From Macrostomum hystrix (Eukaryota; Platyhelminthes; Macrostomidae): a stretch of DNA of 64,000 nucleotides. The stretch lies in contig CATNEN010000001.1 in the NCBI GenBank assembly GCA_950097015.1, positions 18,976,501 to 19,040,500 of the forward strand, given 5' to 3'. The notes beneath the pieces were generated by a model. It ran no database searches. It was not told the DNA's origin and saw nothing but the letters and a program-made list of their open reading frames with translations. This document shows positions 31,413 through 42,440 of the stretch, in pieces. A program made the position numbers and the translations under genes. The stretch's first letter is position 1. Each line of letters starts with the position of its first letter.

Positions 31413-34218
31413 TTGGGGGCGAACGTAGTATTGAGCCGCGAGGCGCGAAGCGCCGAGCACCGAGGCCCCGGCAGGGGCCGAGGGGCGAAATCGGAGTGAG
31501 CCCCACCTAAGATCCAGCGTACGTAGTGAGATAGAAAACACCTTGAAAATCACGCATTTTCAAGGTATATTGGGCGCCATTTGAGACTGCCTCAACCGTT
31601 TGCCTCGCGGGTGGTGTCGTTGGGTAGGTAACTTATAGGGTTATCCGATTTATGGCGGTTGGTTGCCATGGCGACCCGTCAGGGTTGCCATGGCAACGGA
31701 AAACTGCCCATTTTTGGAAATCGATTTTACGCAAACTCATTTCCAGCGCACATTTTTTCTGGCACGGAGAAAAGTTGAGACACAAAAGTTGCGGGCAGGC
31801 CTGGCCCAGGCGAGGCAGGAAAGCGATTTTTCAATTTCCTCATAGTTTATGGTAAAAGTGCAAAAAGCATACTTTTTGGTACTGATTTTTTGGGTTACAT
31901 TTTCCAGCGCAGCTCCCCAAGGGCTGAATCGATTGTCACGCGGGTGGTGTCGTTTTTTTCTACTCGGTGAGTTCTTTCCAGCGAGGTGTGACTCAACGGA
32001 CTGCGAGTGTACCGCGCGCCTGATATGTGATGAAGCAAGTGTAAAATCTGGCGCAGCCAGATTTTACACTTGCGTGCTGCACGATACTGCAGCTGAATGG
32101 CAGGTAGTAGTTCAAAAATTCGGCACGGATGCCTGCTACACGACGCTATGCAAGGCGACTCTATGCGATGCACGGTTATCAAGCAGTACTTGGAAATGCA
32201 GTGCAAAACGTGCATTTTTGCCGTTTTCTCGAAAATGCATGCCGACCTTGGTGGAGTCAAAAACTTTTTTTTCGAAGACAAACAGTCGGACAGCTTAGCC
32301 GCAAGCAATGTAGTGTGCACAACATTAGGGAACATGACATACTGAGTCGGCGTTGATAAAAGTACATCGCAAGTGTACTAAAAGTACATAATAGTGCACA
32401 TGCACTTTAGTGAAAAAATGTTATTTTTCTCCTTTTGACGCGCGCATTTCGCGAAATCCGGCTCTGAATTTGTCGAATGATGCGTCAATCTACTGGAAAA
32501 ATTGTTTTGCGTCTAACAAGATATTGCGCGCACCTTTCGGCCCTACCTGGGCTGAGAAAGTCCACCCAGACTGGGGAAAGGTCGGGTTCGGGACCGGTGC
32601 AGACCTTGCTGTACTCAAACCTACGGCTGGAGGCGAAAAGGGCGTAATACTCCTTGAGCTTGGTATTGAAAGATGCACATCCCATGTGGGTATATGGGAA
32701 AAATACTGCCGTCGCTACACGTATTACCTGTTAGGATTAGTATCTGAAAATGTAATTATGCACAGCATGTACATTGTGCATATTTGTGTGTACTTTTGTG
32801 TATAAGTCTGCGAATTCCTGATGGATTTGAGCGCGGATGGCTTCAATCGACGCGGAATGTTGTCTACATTCCAACGACATGTCACACGGCTAGATTGGTT
32901 AATGTGTGTCGTGTCTGGATCCTATTGAGTACATGAAGGTAAGGGGTACAAATTTTGGACACTATCATTTTTGAAGCATCCGTTATTTGCTATTGAAAGA
33001 TTTTGCAAGTTCCGATGATGATAAACAGTATCTCAGTATCTGTGGTAGTTAAACTTTTTGTGGTTGCTTCCCGTTTGGCAAACGGTTTTCATTTTGATGA
33101 TTAAATCCTAAATGATTGCTACTTTTTTAGTTTTTTTCATTGATAAACCGACCGCCTTGCAGAAAATGCTTGCGTCGAGATTTTTGAATAGCTTTTATTA
33201 AAACAAGTGCATATTCAGTTTGTGCATTTTTTGTGCATCTAAATGCAGGAAAGAATATAGCAGTGAGTAGAAATACCTTTATGTTGTATTCGCTTTCAGC
33301 GCACGAGTTTTGTTGATTAAACGTTTTATTTCTACATTGTTGCTGGAACGCGGTCGCCTCGAATTCAAAATCCTATCCCGCAGTGCAATTATTTTTATTT
33401 TGTTACTTTTTCATATCTGCTAATTGTATCTTTGCTTATTACCCACATTTGATCCTGTACACATTTAATTAGGGTAATGCTTAACTGCATTAAACAAGGT
33501 CACTTTTACATTGGCAAAATATGTTCACTCAGATAAATGACAAGTGAAAAGTGGAAAAATCCACCCATTCCATTCATTAATTCCACCCATTCCATTCTTA
33601 TAATGGCAGCCTGCAACACCATGAAAGATGCATCAGGCAAGCCGACTATATCTATAAAGCTCTGATATAAATATATAAACATATTCTGATTTCTACATGT
33701 TTGTATCATATAAATAAAGTGTTCAACTTTTTGCCTTATGTTTTAAGTTTTCATAGTAATGTATGTTTCCAATTATTATTTTCTGCATCTTAATGTATGC
33801 TGATCAATGGCATCCATGTTACTTGTAAGTGTTGCATTTTACTTACTGCTTCTTTGACTGTTTAATGTGTTTGTCTGTGTGTTTTGTATTTTGCTGGAGC
33901 ATTGCATTTATGTTGCAACTTGCCTTTGCAACATCGTTTTTCTATATTTTATCTTTGGTTGTACCAATTGCCAAAGCTTATAATAAATGGATAACAATGT
34001 AAGCAAGTTTATTGCCTGCTCTTTGTTCTTTAAAGTTTATATATATATATCGGAGCGGGAGCTGGGAGAGCAAAGCAGGAAAGCGGCAATGCGGGGCGGG
34101 AACCAGACCCCCCAAAGTCGATACAAAACTATTGTAAATTTAGGCTGCACCATTACCTTGCCTCTACCCCTACGCTGTTCGCCCCCACGTAAAAGACTGC
34201 AGTCTTCTTACTTACTAG
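31413..34218. mobile_element. Rolling-circle-like (Helitron/Helentron-type) element B
   Basis: Same left end (TTGGGGGCGAACGTAG) and same right end (GTTCGCCCCCACG, AAGACTGCAGTCTT, ACTAG) as element A, placed head-to-tail with one shared CTAGT between them. About 1.85 kb at the left is shared with A; the remaining 0.9 kb differs and is AT-rich without genes. One of its two X-box palindromes (31661-31676) has an A-to-G change, the other (31683-31697) is intact. Confidence 0.6.
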
Positions 34219-34284
34219 TAACAGCTGGGTGAACTGAAGCAATGCAGGGTAAAGTGTCGTGTAGTGTCGTAAAGTGTCGTCGTG

Positions 34285-34370
34285 TAAAAGACAAGCATTT
34301 TCCAGTGGAATCAGGAATCGAACCTCGACCTTCAAGCCCTGAGTCGGACATTATAAACTACAAACTCACA
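34285..34370 (-). other. tRNA-like fragment, probable SINE remnant
   Basis: On the minus strand GTCCGACTCAGGGCTTGAAG runs into GTCGAGGTTCGATTCCTG, which resembles a tRNA anticodon arm and T arm with box B. The acceptor and D arms are not complete, so it is not called a tRNA gene. Confidence 0.4.
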
Positions 34371-34468
34371 TGTCGGTAAGAAAGCAAGGTTTTCCACTTT
34401 AAAGGGCTTTAAAAAAGTAACTTGGCCCTGTACAAATATTGAAACAAATCGTATAGGCATTTACTTAC

Positions 34469-34755
34469 CATTGTCATAAAAATAAACACTTGCTTGACAT
34501 ACGATGATCCCAAGCTCCACCATTGTTTCGCCACGTGCGGATGATGATGTTTGTGTTGTTCGTCAAGGCAATTACGGCAGACTTGCAGTAAGTGGCATGC
34601 ACTGCACGGAAACGGCGCTTCATGCGTTTTACATTTTACGCAGTTGCCTAATGGGCAATCGGGTATTGTGCGTTGCCACACACGGGTGGTGAAGCAGAAC
34701 TGAATGAAAGGTGTTCTTCGGCACTGGGGGCAGATTCTTGATCTTGTGGTCGTTG
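34469..34755 (-). CDS. Cys/His-rich exon, unassigned
   Basis: The minus-strand frame has CPQC, then IPDCPLGNCVKCKTHEAPF, PCSACHLLQVCRNC and EQHKHHHPHV. These paired cysteines followed by histidines suggest a zinc-binding module. The frame ends at a strong donor (ATG, then GTAAGTAA) at 34468. The upstream limit is uncertain and no partner exon was found. It could be part of a transposase C-terminus (piggyBac proteins end in a Cys-rich finger) or a host zinc finger. The mobile-element island around it favours the former. Confidence 0.35.
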
Positions 34756-35034
34756 CGGCGGTCTTTCAAGGTTTTTCATAGGTTAAAAACTTATGATTCT
34801 GTGAATTTACGCATAACGTACACATTACCTAATTAAAGAACGTACAAAGAGCTAGTACCATCAACCGTTATCTTTCGTTTGCTAGCTCGCTGACCAGGTA
34901 TGTAGTGTCTTACTTTAAAGTGCAAGTCACTAACTTTTGCACGCAGCATATTACTAAAAAATTAATGCATGAGTAAAGAACGAAATATGTAGGAACTGCT
35001 AGATTGAAAACAAAACAAACAGAATTTATTTTAA
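34756..35034. other. No feature seen
   Basis: AT-rich sequence between the Cys-rich exon and the purine-rich array. Confidence 0.4.
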
Positions 35035-35935
35035 TAAAAAAGGAGAATAGAAAGATTATGAGAAAGGAAATGGAAAGGGAGAAGGGGGATTGGAAAAGAG
35101 AAAGGGGAACGGAAGGGAGGCAGCGGAAGGAAAAGGGGGAGAGGATAGGGAACGGAAAATAGGGGAGGAAGGTGAACGGAAGGGAGGGGAGGAAGGAGAA
35201 CGGAAAGGAGGAAGGGGAACGCAAAGGAGGAAGGGGAACGAAAAGGAGGGGAGGTAGGGGAACGCAAAGGAGGAAGGGGAACGCAAAGGAGGAAGGGGAA
35301 CGGAAAGGAGGGGAGGAAGGGGAATGGAAAGGAGGGGAGGAAGGGGAACGGAAAGGAGGGGAGGAAGAGGAGTGGAAAGGAGGGGAGGAAGGGGAATAGA
35401 AAGGAGGGGAGGAAGGGGAGTGGAAAGGAAGAACGGGAATGGAAAGGAGGGGAGAAAGGGGAATGGAAAGGAGGGGAGGAAGGGGAATGGAAAGGAGGGG
35501 AGAAAGGGGAATGGAAAGGAGGGGAGGAAGGGGAATGGAAAGGAGGGGAGGAAGGGGAATGGAAAGGAGGGGAGGAAGGGGTGGAAAGGAGGGGAGGAAG
35601 GGGAATGGAAAGGAGGGGAGGAAGGGGTGGAAAGGAGGAACGGGAATGGAAAGGAGGGGAGGAAGGGGAATGGAAAGGAGGGGAGGAAGGGGTGGAAAAG
35701 AGGAGCGGGAATGGAAAGGAGGGGAGGAAGGGGAATGGAAAGTAGGGGAGGAAGGGAAATAGAAAGGAGGGGAGGAAGGGGAATAGAAAAGAGGGGAGGA
35801 AGGGGAATAGAAAGGAGGGGAGGAAGGGGAACGGAAAGGAGGAACGGGAATGGAAAGGAGGGGAGGAAGGGGAATAGAAAGGAGGGGAGGAACGGGAATG
35901 GAAAGGACGGGAGGAAGGGGAATGGAATAAAGGAC
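35035..35935. repeat. Purine-rich GGAATGGAAAGGAGGGGAGG minisatellite
   Basis: About 40 degenerate units of GGAATGGAAAGGAGGGGAGG plus AAGG, all purine on the plus strand. Long open frames on both strands (GKEGRKGN type; PFPFLPSF type) come from the repeat and are not called as genes. Confidence 0.92.
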
Positions 35936-36768
35936 ATAAAGGCGGTTAGAAAGGAGAAAAGGATGAGCAAAGGAAAGAGAAGGTTAAGGGTAGTAAAAAT
36001 GAGCAAAAATCATCTATATATATAAAAGTGAAAACTCTGTCTGTCTGTGTGTGTGTGTGTGTGTGTGCAACCTTTTGTCTTTATAGACGCCGAAACCGCT
36101 CAACCAAATCGCACCAAACTTTGCACATACCTAAAACCACCTACGCTGAGTGCAATAGGCTACTCAAATTCCCGAAAAATCATTTCCTTCCTGCTCAAAA
36201 GTGCAAAAAACTGCTCAAAAATCGTCAAAAAATCACTCAATTCGACATATCGTCGCCCCACTTTGTCAGATTTTCTCCAAATTTGATCCACTTACACTTT
36301 ACATGTTTTCCAACAATACTGTCAATTTTGAACATCTCTACTCAATCCAGAGCAAAGCTGCATCATCTCAAAGTGAGTCACTTTTTGTTTTCCGAGGACA
36401 GCCACCCCAACTCCCCTCCGCCACTCTGCGGGCCAAATTTTATTACAGCCACCCCCTCCCTTCCCCGGGCGCCGAAGCCCCAGACTGTACATTGTATTTC
36501 AAGCCGTGAATGTACACAGCCCAAACCCCTAGACTGTCTACTGGCCCCCAAGCAGCACTGAGACTGAGTGCGGTGAGTGCGGTGGCGTCCCAGTGTCTGT
36601 CTTTTGTCTTTATAGACGCCGAAACCGCTCAACCAAATCGCACCAAACTTTGCACATACCTAAAACCACCTACGCTGAGTGCAATAGGCTACTCAAATTC
36701 CCGAAAAATCATTTCCTTCCTGCTCAAAAGTGCAAAAAACTGCTCAAAAATCGTCAAAAAAGCTCAAG

Positions 36769-37424
36769 GCAAAAGTTTACCCGAACCTGATGGTTCGATA
36801 TGCTGACGTTGACTGGCTGTCAGAGAGGGCAATTCTGTGTCCTAGAAATGATGCCGCAACGAAATTAACTACCAACTGCTTCAGGAGTTGCCAGGTGCAG
36901 TTTTCACCTACAAGTCAATTGATACAACGTTGACTGATGACACCGCTGTGGAGTATCCTGTTGAGTTTCTGAACTCTCTAGATCCTCCTGGAACTCCATC
37001 GCACAACTTGCAGCTGAAAGTTGGGGCACCAATTATGCTCCTCCGCAACCTGAATGCGCCAAGGCTGTGTAACGGCACCAGACTGATAGTCAGGCGGCTC
37101 TTCCCACACGTGATTGAGGCCACGATAATGACTGGATCTGGCAGAGGAGAGTCTGTGTTCGTTCCCCGGATTCCAATTATCCCCACGGACCTGCCATTTC
37201 AGTTCAAGCGACTGCAGTTCCCTGTGAGAGTGTGCTTTGCGATGACTATTAACAAGGCTCAGGGACAGTCGCTGAAGGTAGCTGGCATCAACCTGGAGAC
37301 TCCTTGCTTCTCGCATGGGCAGCTTTATGTCGCCTGCTCCCGTGTTGGAACTCCAGCTGGCCTATTCATTTTCGCACCAAGGGGAATAACGAAGAATGTG
37401 GTGTATCCCCAGGCCTTGAGGTGA
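36769..37424 (+). pseudogene. Pif1-like helicase C-terminus of Helitron Rep/Hel protein, frameshifted
   Basis: WLSERAILCPRNDAA is in one frame, then (after a one-base shift near 36855) QLLQELPGAVFTYKSIDT, KVGAPIMLLRNLN, and the helicase motifs FAMTINKAQGQSL (motif V) and HGQLYVACSRV (motif VI), to a stop at 37422-37424. The N-terminal Rep nuclease and helicase motifs I-III are absent, replaced by the repeated 5' Helitron sequence. So it is 5'-deleted and broken, and cannot be functional as it stands. Confidence 0.85.
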
Positions 37425-37576
37425 CTCGCAAGCAATTAATAGAAAAGTAGTCACGAATTGACCTTGACCTGTCTAACTCTGAACTCTGAAACAGTTTAAT
37501 TTTGTTTCTTTGACATTGTTATTGTTATGCCATGGCTATTTTCCTTATGTATACGCGTGTACATGCATACTGTATA

Positions 37577-37868
37577 CAGAGGCAGATTTAGGGGGGGGCG
37601 GGGGGGCAGTCGCCCCCCTAAATTTTAATAATGGGAATAAGATGCCCCCACCAGGGGCGCCAGTCGCAGCACTGGCGCCCCTTTTCGGTCGCTGGCTCCC
37701 GTTTTTCAGCCGCTGGCGCCCTTTCTTGGCTCCTGGCGCCCTTTTTCAGCCGCTGGCGCCCTTTCTTGGCTCCTGGCGCCCTTTTTCGGCCGCTGGCACC
37801 CCCTCTGTGATTCTCATGGCGCTCCCCTGACAGACCGCCCCAAAACAAAATTCCTGGATCTGCCACTG
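37577..37868. mobile_element. hAT-type MITE with 8-bp target duplication
   Basis: Ends CAGAGGCAGATTTAGG and (reverse complement) CAGTGGCAGATCCAGG, flanked by the exact 8-bp duplication ACTGTATA at 37569-37576 and 37869-37876. The 8-bp duplication and CAG-GGC ends fit hAT. It has an internal G-rich/C-rich palindrome near the left end and tandem GGCTCCTGGCGCCC/GCCGCTGGCGCC units. No transposase. Confidence 0.85.
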
Positions 37869-38299
37869 ACTGTATAGAGGAGTGGCTAAGAGACATGTTT
37901 CTAAAGAAGTAATCAAGAGGGGGCTGTTTGGACAAACTTTTCACTTATTTTTTACTTAAAACGCCCTTAAACAAACTCTTCACTTTTCATTAATGCAGTA
38001 AATAAATAAATGGTGACCTTCACTATAAAGTTAATACAGAGACGTGAATTGCTTACTGCTTTGCTTTAAATTTCTGCCCCAAAAACAACGGGCAAAAAAA
38101 GCTAGTAGTATATATAATAACAAAAATTGACACTAGACTCAAGGGCCAGTGCAGGTGTCGTGTGTCAAGCGCACTATCAGGTGGGGTCTATACACCTAAT
38201 GTAATCCCCGGCTCTCTCGGACACCGTTTAAGAGCTGCGTGTCAGCAATGAAACGGAATTTATTTTTTCGATACATATCGGCAGCATCCAAACCCACTG

Positions 38300-38520
38300 A
38301 ATTGCCGCGCAGAGCTGCTTTATTCTAAGCCAGCCGGAATTATTATTACCCGACGAAATGTCGGTACTAATTTGCAGCTGAGTAGACTGTGAGCACATCA
38401 GGGCAAAGCAGCTTGCCAAAGGCTGCACGAATAGTTCTAGATTAGGTCGGGAGTCGAACCCAGGACCATCTGATCCAGAGTCCGACACCTTACTGACTGA
38501 GCTATCCGCCCTGGGTTCGA
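38300..38520 (-). mobile_element. tRNA-derived SINE (different family)
   Basis: The minus strand has GGATAGCTCAGTCAGTAAGG (A box), GTCGGACTCTGGATCAGA and GGTCCTGGGTTCGACTCC (B box) at about 38455-38515. The acceptor stem does not close, so it is tRNA-derived and not a tRNA gene. The body continues toward 38300. Confidence 0.6.
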
Positions 38521-38656
38521 TAGATTACGCTAACAGTGTGGTGACTGATTAGTTGACAGACTAGGCGAGGGTGTCCTGTGGTTGAGCTGCGCCTTATATT
38601 TAGTGAAATTGGAGAAATTCGCGTCAGGGTGTCCACAGTGACCTAGTTCCTAGTGA

Positions 38657-41600
38657 CATTTACGCCTAATACAGCAGAAAAAGACAAGTTTATACAGGCT
38701 ATAATACTAGAATCAAAATCAAATCATATTTATGGTACTTTTATTTTACGCCATATTACTTGGTTGCTGGATTAAATTGGCTGTCTTTTTAACAGCAGCT
38801 GAATGGAAAAATTAAATTAAAGCTGCTTTACCCAGCTCACCAACCCTAAAAAAAGGCTTTTCATTCAACCCATTCTCCCCCACTTCCTTCTACCCCTCCA
38901 CATCCTTCTTCCCCTCCACTTCCATCTACCCCTCCACTTCCTTCTACCACTCCACCTCCATCCACCCCTCCACTTACTTCTTCCCCGGCACTTCCTTCTA
39001 GCCCTCCACTTCCTTCTTCCTCTCCACCTCCCGCTTCTTCCCCACTTCCATCTACCCCTCCACATCCTTCTTCCCCTCCACTTCCATCTACCCCTCCACT
39101 TCCTTCTACCACTCCACCTCCATCCACCCCTCCACTTACTTCTTCCCCGGCACTTCCTTCTAGCCCTCCACTTCCTTCTTCCCCTCCACATCCTTCTTCC
39201 ACTCCACTTACTTCTACCCCTCCACCTCCCGCTTCTCCCACACTTCCTTCTACCCTCCACTTCCTTCTAGCCCTCCACTTCCTTCTAGCCCTCCACTTCC
39301 TTCGTCCCCTCCACTTCCTTCTAGACCTCCACTTCCTTCTTCCCCTACACCTCCCGCTTCTGCCTCACTTCCTTCCACCCCTCCACTTCCTTCTTCCCCT
39401 CCACTTCCTTCTAGCCCTCCACTTCCTTCTTCCCCTCGACTTTCTTCTAGCCCTCCACTTCTTTCCCCCCCACCCCACCAAATGCTTCGTCCCCACTTCC
39501 TTCTACTTCTCCACTCCCTTCTTCCCCTCCACTTTCTTCTTCCTCTCCACTTGCTGAGTTGAATACGCAGTGCTTATAGTTGACTATCTGAACTGTTGAA
39601 GTGGGGGTACATTTACGGATTCATAGAAGGTAGAAGTGGAGGGGGCAGAAGGAAGTGGAGGGGTAGAAGGATGTGGGGGAGAAGCGGGAGGTGGAGGTGT
39701 AGAAGGAAGTGGAGGTGTAAAAGGAAGTGCCGTGGAAGAAGTAAGTGGAGGGGTGGATGCAGGTGGAGTCGTAGATGGAAGTGGAGGGGAAGAAGGAAGT
39801 GGAGGGCTAGAAGGAAGTGGAGGGGTAGAAGGAAGTGGAGGGCTAGATGGAAGTGGAGGAGTAGATTAAAGTGGAGGGGTAGAAGGAAGTGGAGGGGTAG
39901 AAGGAAGTGGAGGGAAAGAAGGAAGTGGCGGGGTAGAAGGAAGTGGAGGGGCAGAAGGAAGTGTAGGGGTAGAAGGTAGTGATAGGGGAAGAAGGAAGTG
40001 GAGGGGTAGAAGGAATTGGAGGGGTAGAAGGAAGTGGAGGGGTAGAAGGAAGTGGAGGTGTAGAAGGAAGTGGAGGGCTAGATGGAAGTGGAGAGGTAGA
40101 AGGAAGTGGAGAGGAAGAGGGAAGTGGAGGGAAAGAAGGAAGTGGCGGGGTAGAAGGAAGTGGAGGGGTAGATGAAAGTGGAGGGGAAGATGGAAGTGGA
40201 GGGGAAGAAGGATGTGGAGGGGTAGAAGGAAGTGTAGGGGTAGAAGGAGGTGGAGGGGTAGAAGGTAGTGGAGGGGCAGAAGGAAGTTTAGGGGTAGAAG
40301 GTAGCGGAAGGGAAGAAGGAAGTGGAGGGGTAGAAGGAATTGGAGGGGTAGAAGGAAGTGGAGGGGTAGAAGGAAGTGGAGGGCTAGATGGAAGTGGAGG
40401 AGTAGATTAAAGTGGAGGGGTAGAAGGAAGTGGAGGGAAAGAAGGAAGTGGCGGGGTAGAAGGAAGTGGAGGGGCAGAAGGAAGTGTAGGGGTAGAAGGT
40501 AGTGATAGGGGAAGAAGGAAGTGGAGGGGTAGAAGGAATTGGAGGGGTAGAAGGAAGTGGAGGGCTAGATGGAAGTGGAGGAGTAGATTAAAGTGGAGGG
40601 GTAGAAGGAAGTGGAGGGGTAGAAGGAAGTGGAGGGAAAGAAGGAAGTGGCGGGGTAGAAGGAAGTGGAGGGGCAGAAGGAAGTGTAGGGGTAGAAGGTA
40701 GTGATAGGGGAAGAAGGAAGTGGAGGGGTAGAAGGAATTGGAGGGGTAGAAGGAAGTGGAGGGGTAGAAGGAAGTGGAGGTGTAGAAGGAAGTGGAGGGC
40801 TAGATGGAAGTGGAGAGGTAGAAGGAAGTGGAGGGCTAGAAGGAAGTGGAGGGGAAGAAGGAAGTGGAGGGCTAGATGGAAGTGGAGAGGTAGAAGGAAG
40901 TGGAGAGGAAGAGGGAAGTGGAGGGAAAGAAGGAAGTGGCGGGGTAGAAGGAAGTGGAGGGGTAGATGAAAGTGGAGGGGAAGATGGAAGTGGAGGGGAA
41001 GAAGGATGTGGAGGGGTAGAAGGAAGTGTAGGGGTAGAAGGAGGTGGAGGGGTAGAAGGTAGTGGAGGGGCAGAAGGAAGTGTAGGGGTAGAAGGTAGCG
41101 GAAGGGAAGAAGGAAGTGGAGGGGTAGAAGGAAGTGGAGGGGTAGAAGGAAGTGGGGAAGAAGCGGGAGGTGGTGGGGAAGAAGGAAGTGGAGGGCTAGA
41201 AGGAAGTGCCGGGGAAGAAGTAAGTGGAGGGGTGGATGGAGGTGGAGTGGTAGAAGGAAGTGGAGGGGTAGATGGAAGTGGAGGGGAAGAAGGATGTGGA
41301 GGGGTAGATGGAAGTGGGGAAGAAGCGGGAGGTGGAGAGGAAGAAGGAAGTGGAGGGCTAGAAGGAAGTGCCGGGGAAGAAGTAAGTGGAGGGGTGGATG
41401 GAGGTGGAGTGGTAGAAGGAAGTGGAGGGGTAGATGGAAGTGGAGGGGAAGAAGGATGTGGAGGGGTAGAAGGAAGTGGGGGAGAATGGGTTGAATGAAA
41501 AGCCTTTTTTTAGGGTTGGTGAGCTGGGTAAAGCAGCTTTAATTTAGTTTTTCCATTCAGCTGCTGTTAAAAAGACAGCCAATTTAATCCAGCAACCAAG

Positions 41601-41702
41601 TAATATGGCGTAAAATAAAAGTACCATAAATATGATTTGATTTTGATTCTAGTATTATAGCCTGTATAAACTTGTCTTTTTCTGCTGTATTAGGCGTAAA
41701 TG
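38657..41702. mobile_element. Foldback-type element: long inverted repeats with minisatellite arms
   Basis: The outer ends CATTTACGCCTAATACAGCA (38657) and its reverse complement ending at 41702 begin about 585 bases of near-perfect inverted repeat. About 200 bases are unique; the rest are 18-bp units GGTAGAAGGAAGTGGAGG read outward in opposite directions. The left arm is about 0.9 kb and the right arm about 2.1 kb, the right one expanded by roughly 280-350-bp higher-order units. A short unique centre lies at about 39550-39600. Arms of tandem subrepeats are typical of Foldback/Galileo-type elements. No transposase is present and no clear target duplication was seen. Gly/Glu/Val-rich open frames are repeat by-products. 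An inverted duplication of host DNA or an assembly palindrome is the alternative. Confidence 0.7.
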
Positions 41703-41765
41703 TGTGGCGTGTTGTTAGAGAGAACTTATTTGCTAGGAGTTTTGAGAGTTCGAATCCTTTTTGTT
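41703..41765 (+). other. tRNA-like fragment at foldback edge
   Basis: GTGGCGTGTTGTTAGAGAG resembles box A, and GAGAGTTCGAATCC matches box B about 40 bases on. This is likely another SINE head into or beside which the foldback element lies. Confidence 0.4.
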
Positions 41766-42403
41766 CCTAGTTTTTTTACTTTCAATTTCTTTTGATCCGA
41801 TATTTCATTGTGACACTCAATGTTCACAAATTATTTAGTTTTATAGCCATTTTGTTTTACATTAGATGTGTTGCAATTGTAATTCTGGCTTCCGACAAGC
41901 CATTAAGCCCTCACTGTTAATGTGGAAATAATCAGTTGTTTGAGACGGGGTGATCACTTATTGGTTCTTACTTAGCACGATAGAAAAAGCGTCATATTAT
42001 CTATTTACATGTAAAATGCACTTAATCAGTAAGTCCCATCTGAACTAATTCAGCTTAAGTTGTATTGTATTACAGTATTAATTAGTATGAACTGTGGTTT
42101 GCTTTCCTATATGTTTGGAAATAAATTATTTATATAGTTATCTTACTACATGCACGTGGGTTACATACTTCATATTTTATACTTTTTACTTGCAGTAGAC
42201 GAGCAGCATGATTCATGTAACATTTATCGGAATTCCCCCAAGTCCACCGCCAGTAAGGCTAGCCGCCCGTGGGTCCACATGGGTCCACCCGGCTAGCCGA
42301 GTATTTTTTGACTAGTGGAAGTGTCGGCTAGCCCGCGGCCGTTAGATGCTCCAGCCAGCCTGGGATAGAAGAAAGAGAGAGGCTGGCGTACAGTGCTTTG
42401 CTA

Positions 42404-42440
42404 AATTTCTGCCCCAGAAACAACGGGCAAAAAAAGCTAG
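42404..42440 (+). mobile_element. Second Helitron 3' terminus
   Basis: CTGCCCCAGAAACAACGGGC, then AAAAAAAGCTAG followed by T. It is almost identical to the 3' end at 38075-38105, including the hairpin and CTAG. A matching 5' end was not found, so it is a truncated or short non-autonomous copy. Confidence 0.6.

Larger units (their letters stand above)
36013..38105 (+). mobile_element. Helitron with nested hAT MITE
   Basis: 5' end TCTATATATATAAAAGTG after an A; 3' end with hairpin stem TGCCC/GGGCA, a run of A and terminal CTAG followed by T (38102-38106). These are the Helitron hallmarks (5' TC, 3' hairpin plus CTRR, insertion between A and T). The GTCTTTATAGACGCCGAAAC motif is typical of Helitron 5' regions. 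A stretch of about 165 bases (36067-36240) is repeated at about 36600-36768. Between the second copy and the 3' end is a helicase fragment, and a MITE is inserted at 37577-37868. Confidence 0.7.

Noticed and set aside
30038-31553. Small frames in the right part of element A
   Set aside because: AT-rich DNA, short, no similarity seen.
35056-36025. Frames of 233 and 316 codons over the purine-rich array
   Set aside because: Low-complexity by-products of the repeat on both strands.
38455-38515. Possible true tRNA gene
   Set aside because: The acceptor stem does not pair and the T stem is imperfect; it is better read as a SINE head.
39979-41498. Gly/Glu/Ser-rich 'proteins' of 143 and 265 codons
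   Set aside because: They are translations of the 18-bp subrepeats of the foldback arms; the mirrored arm gives the same frame on the other strand.
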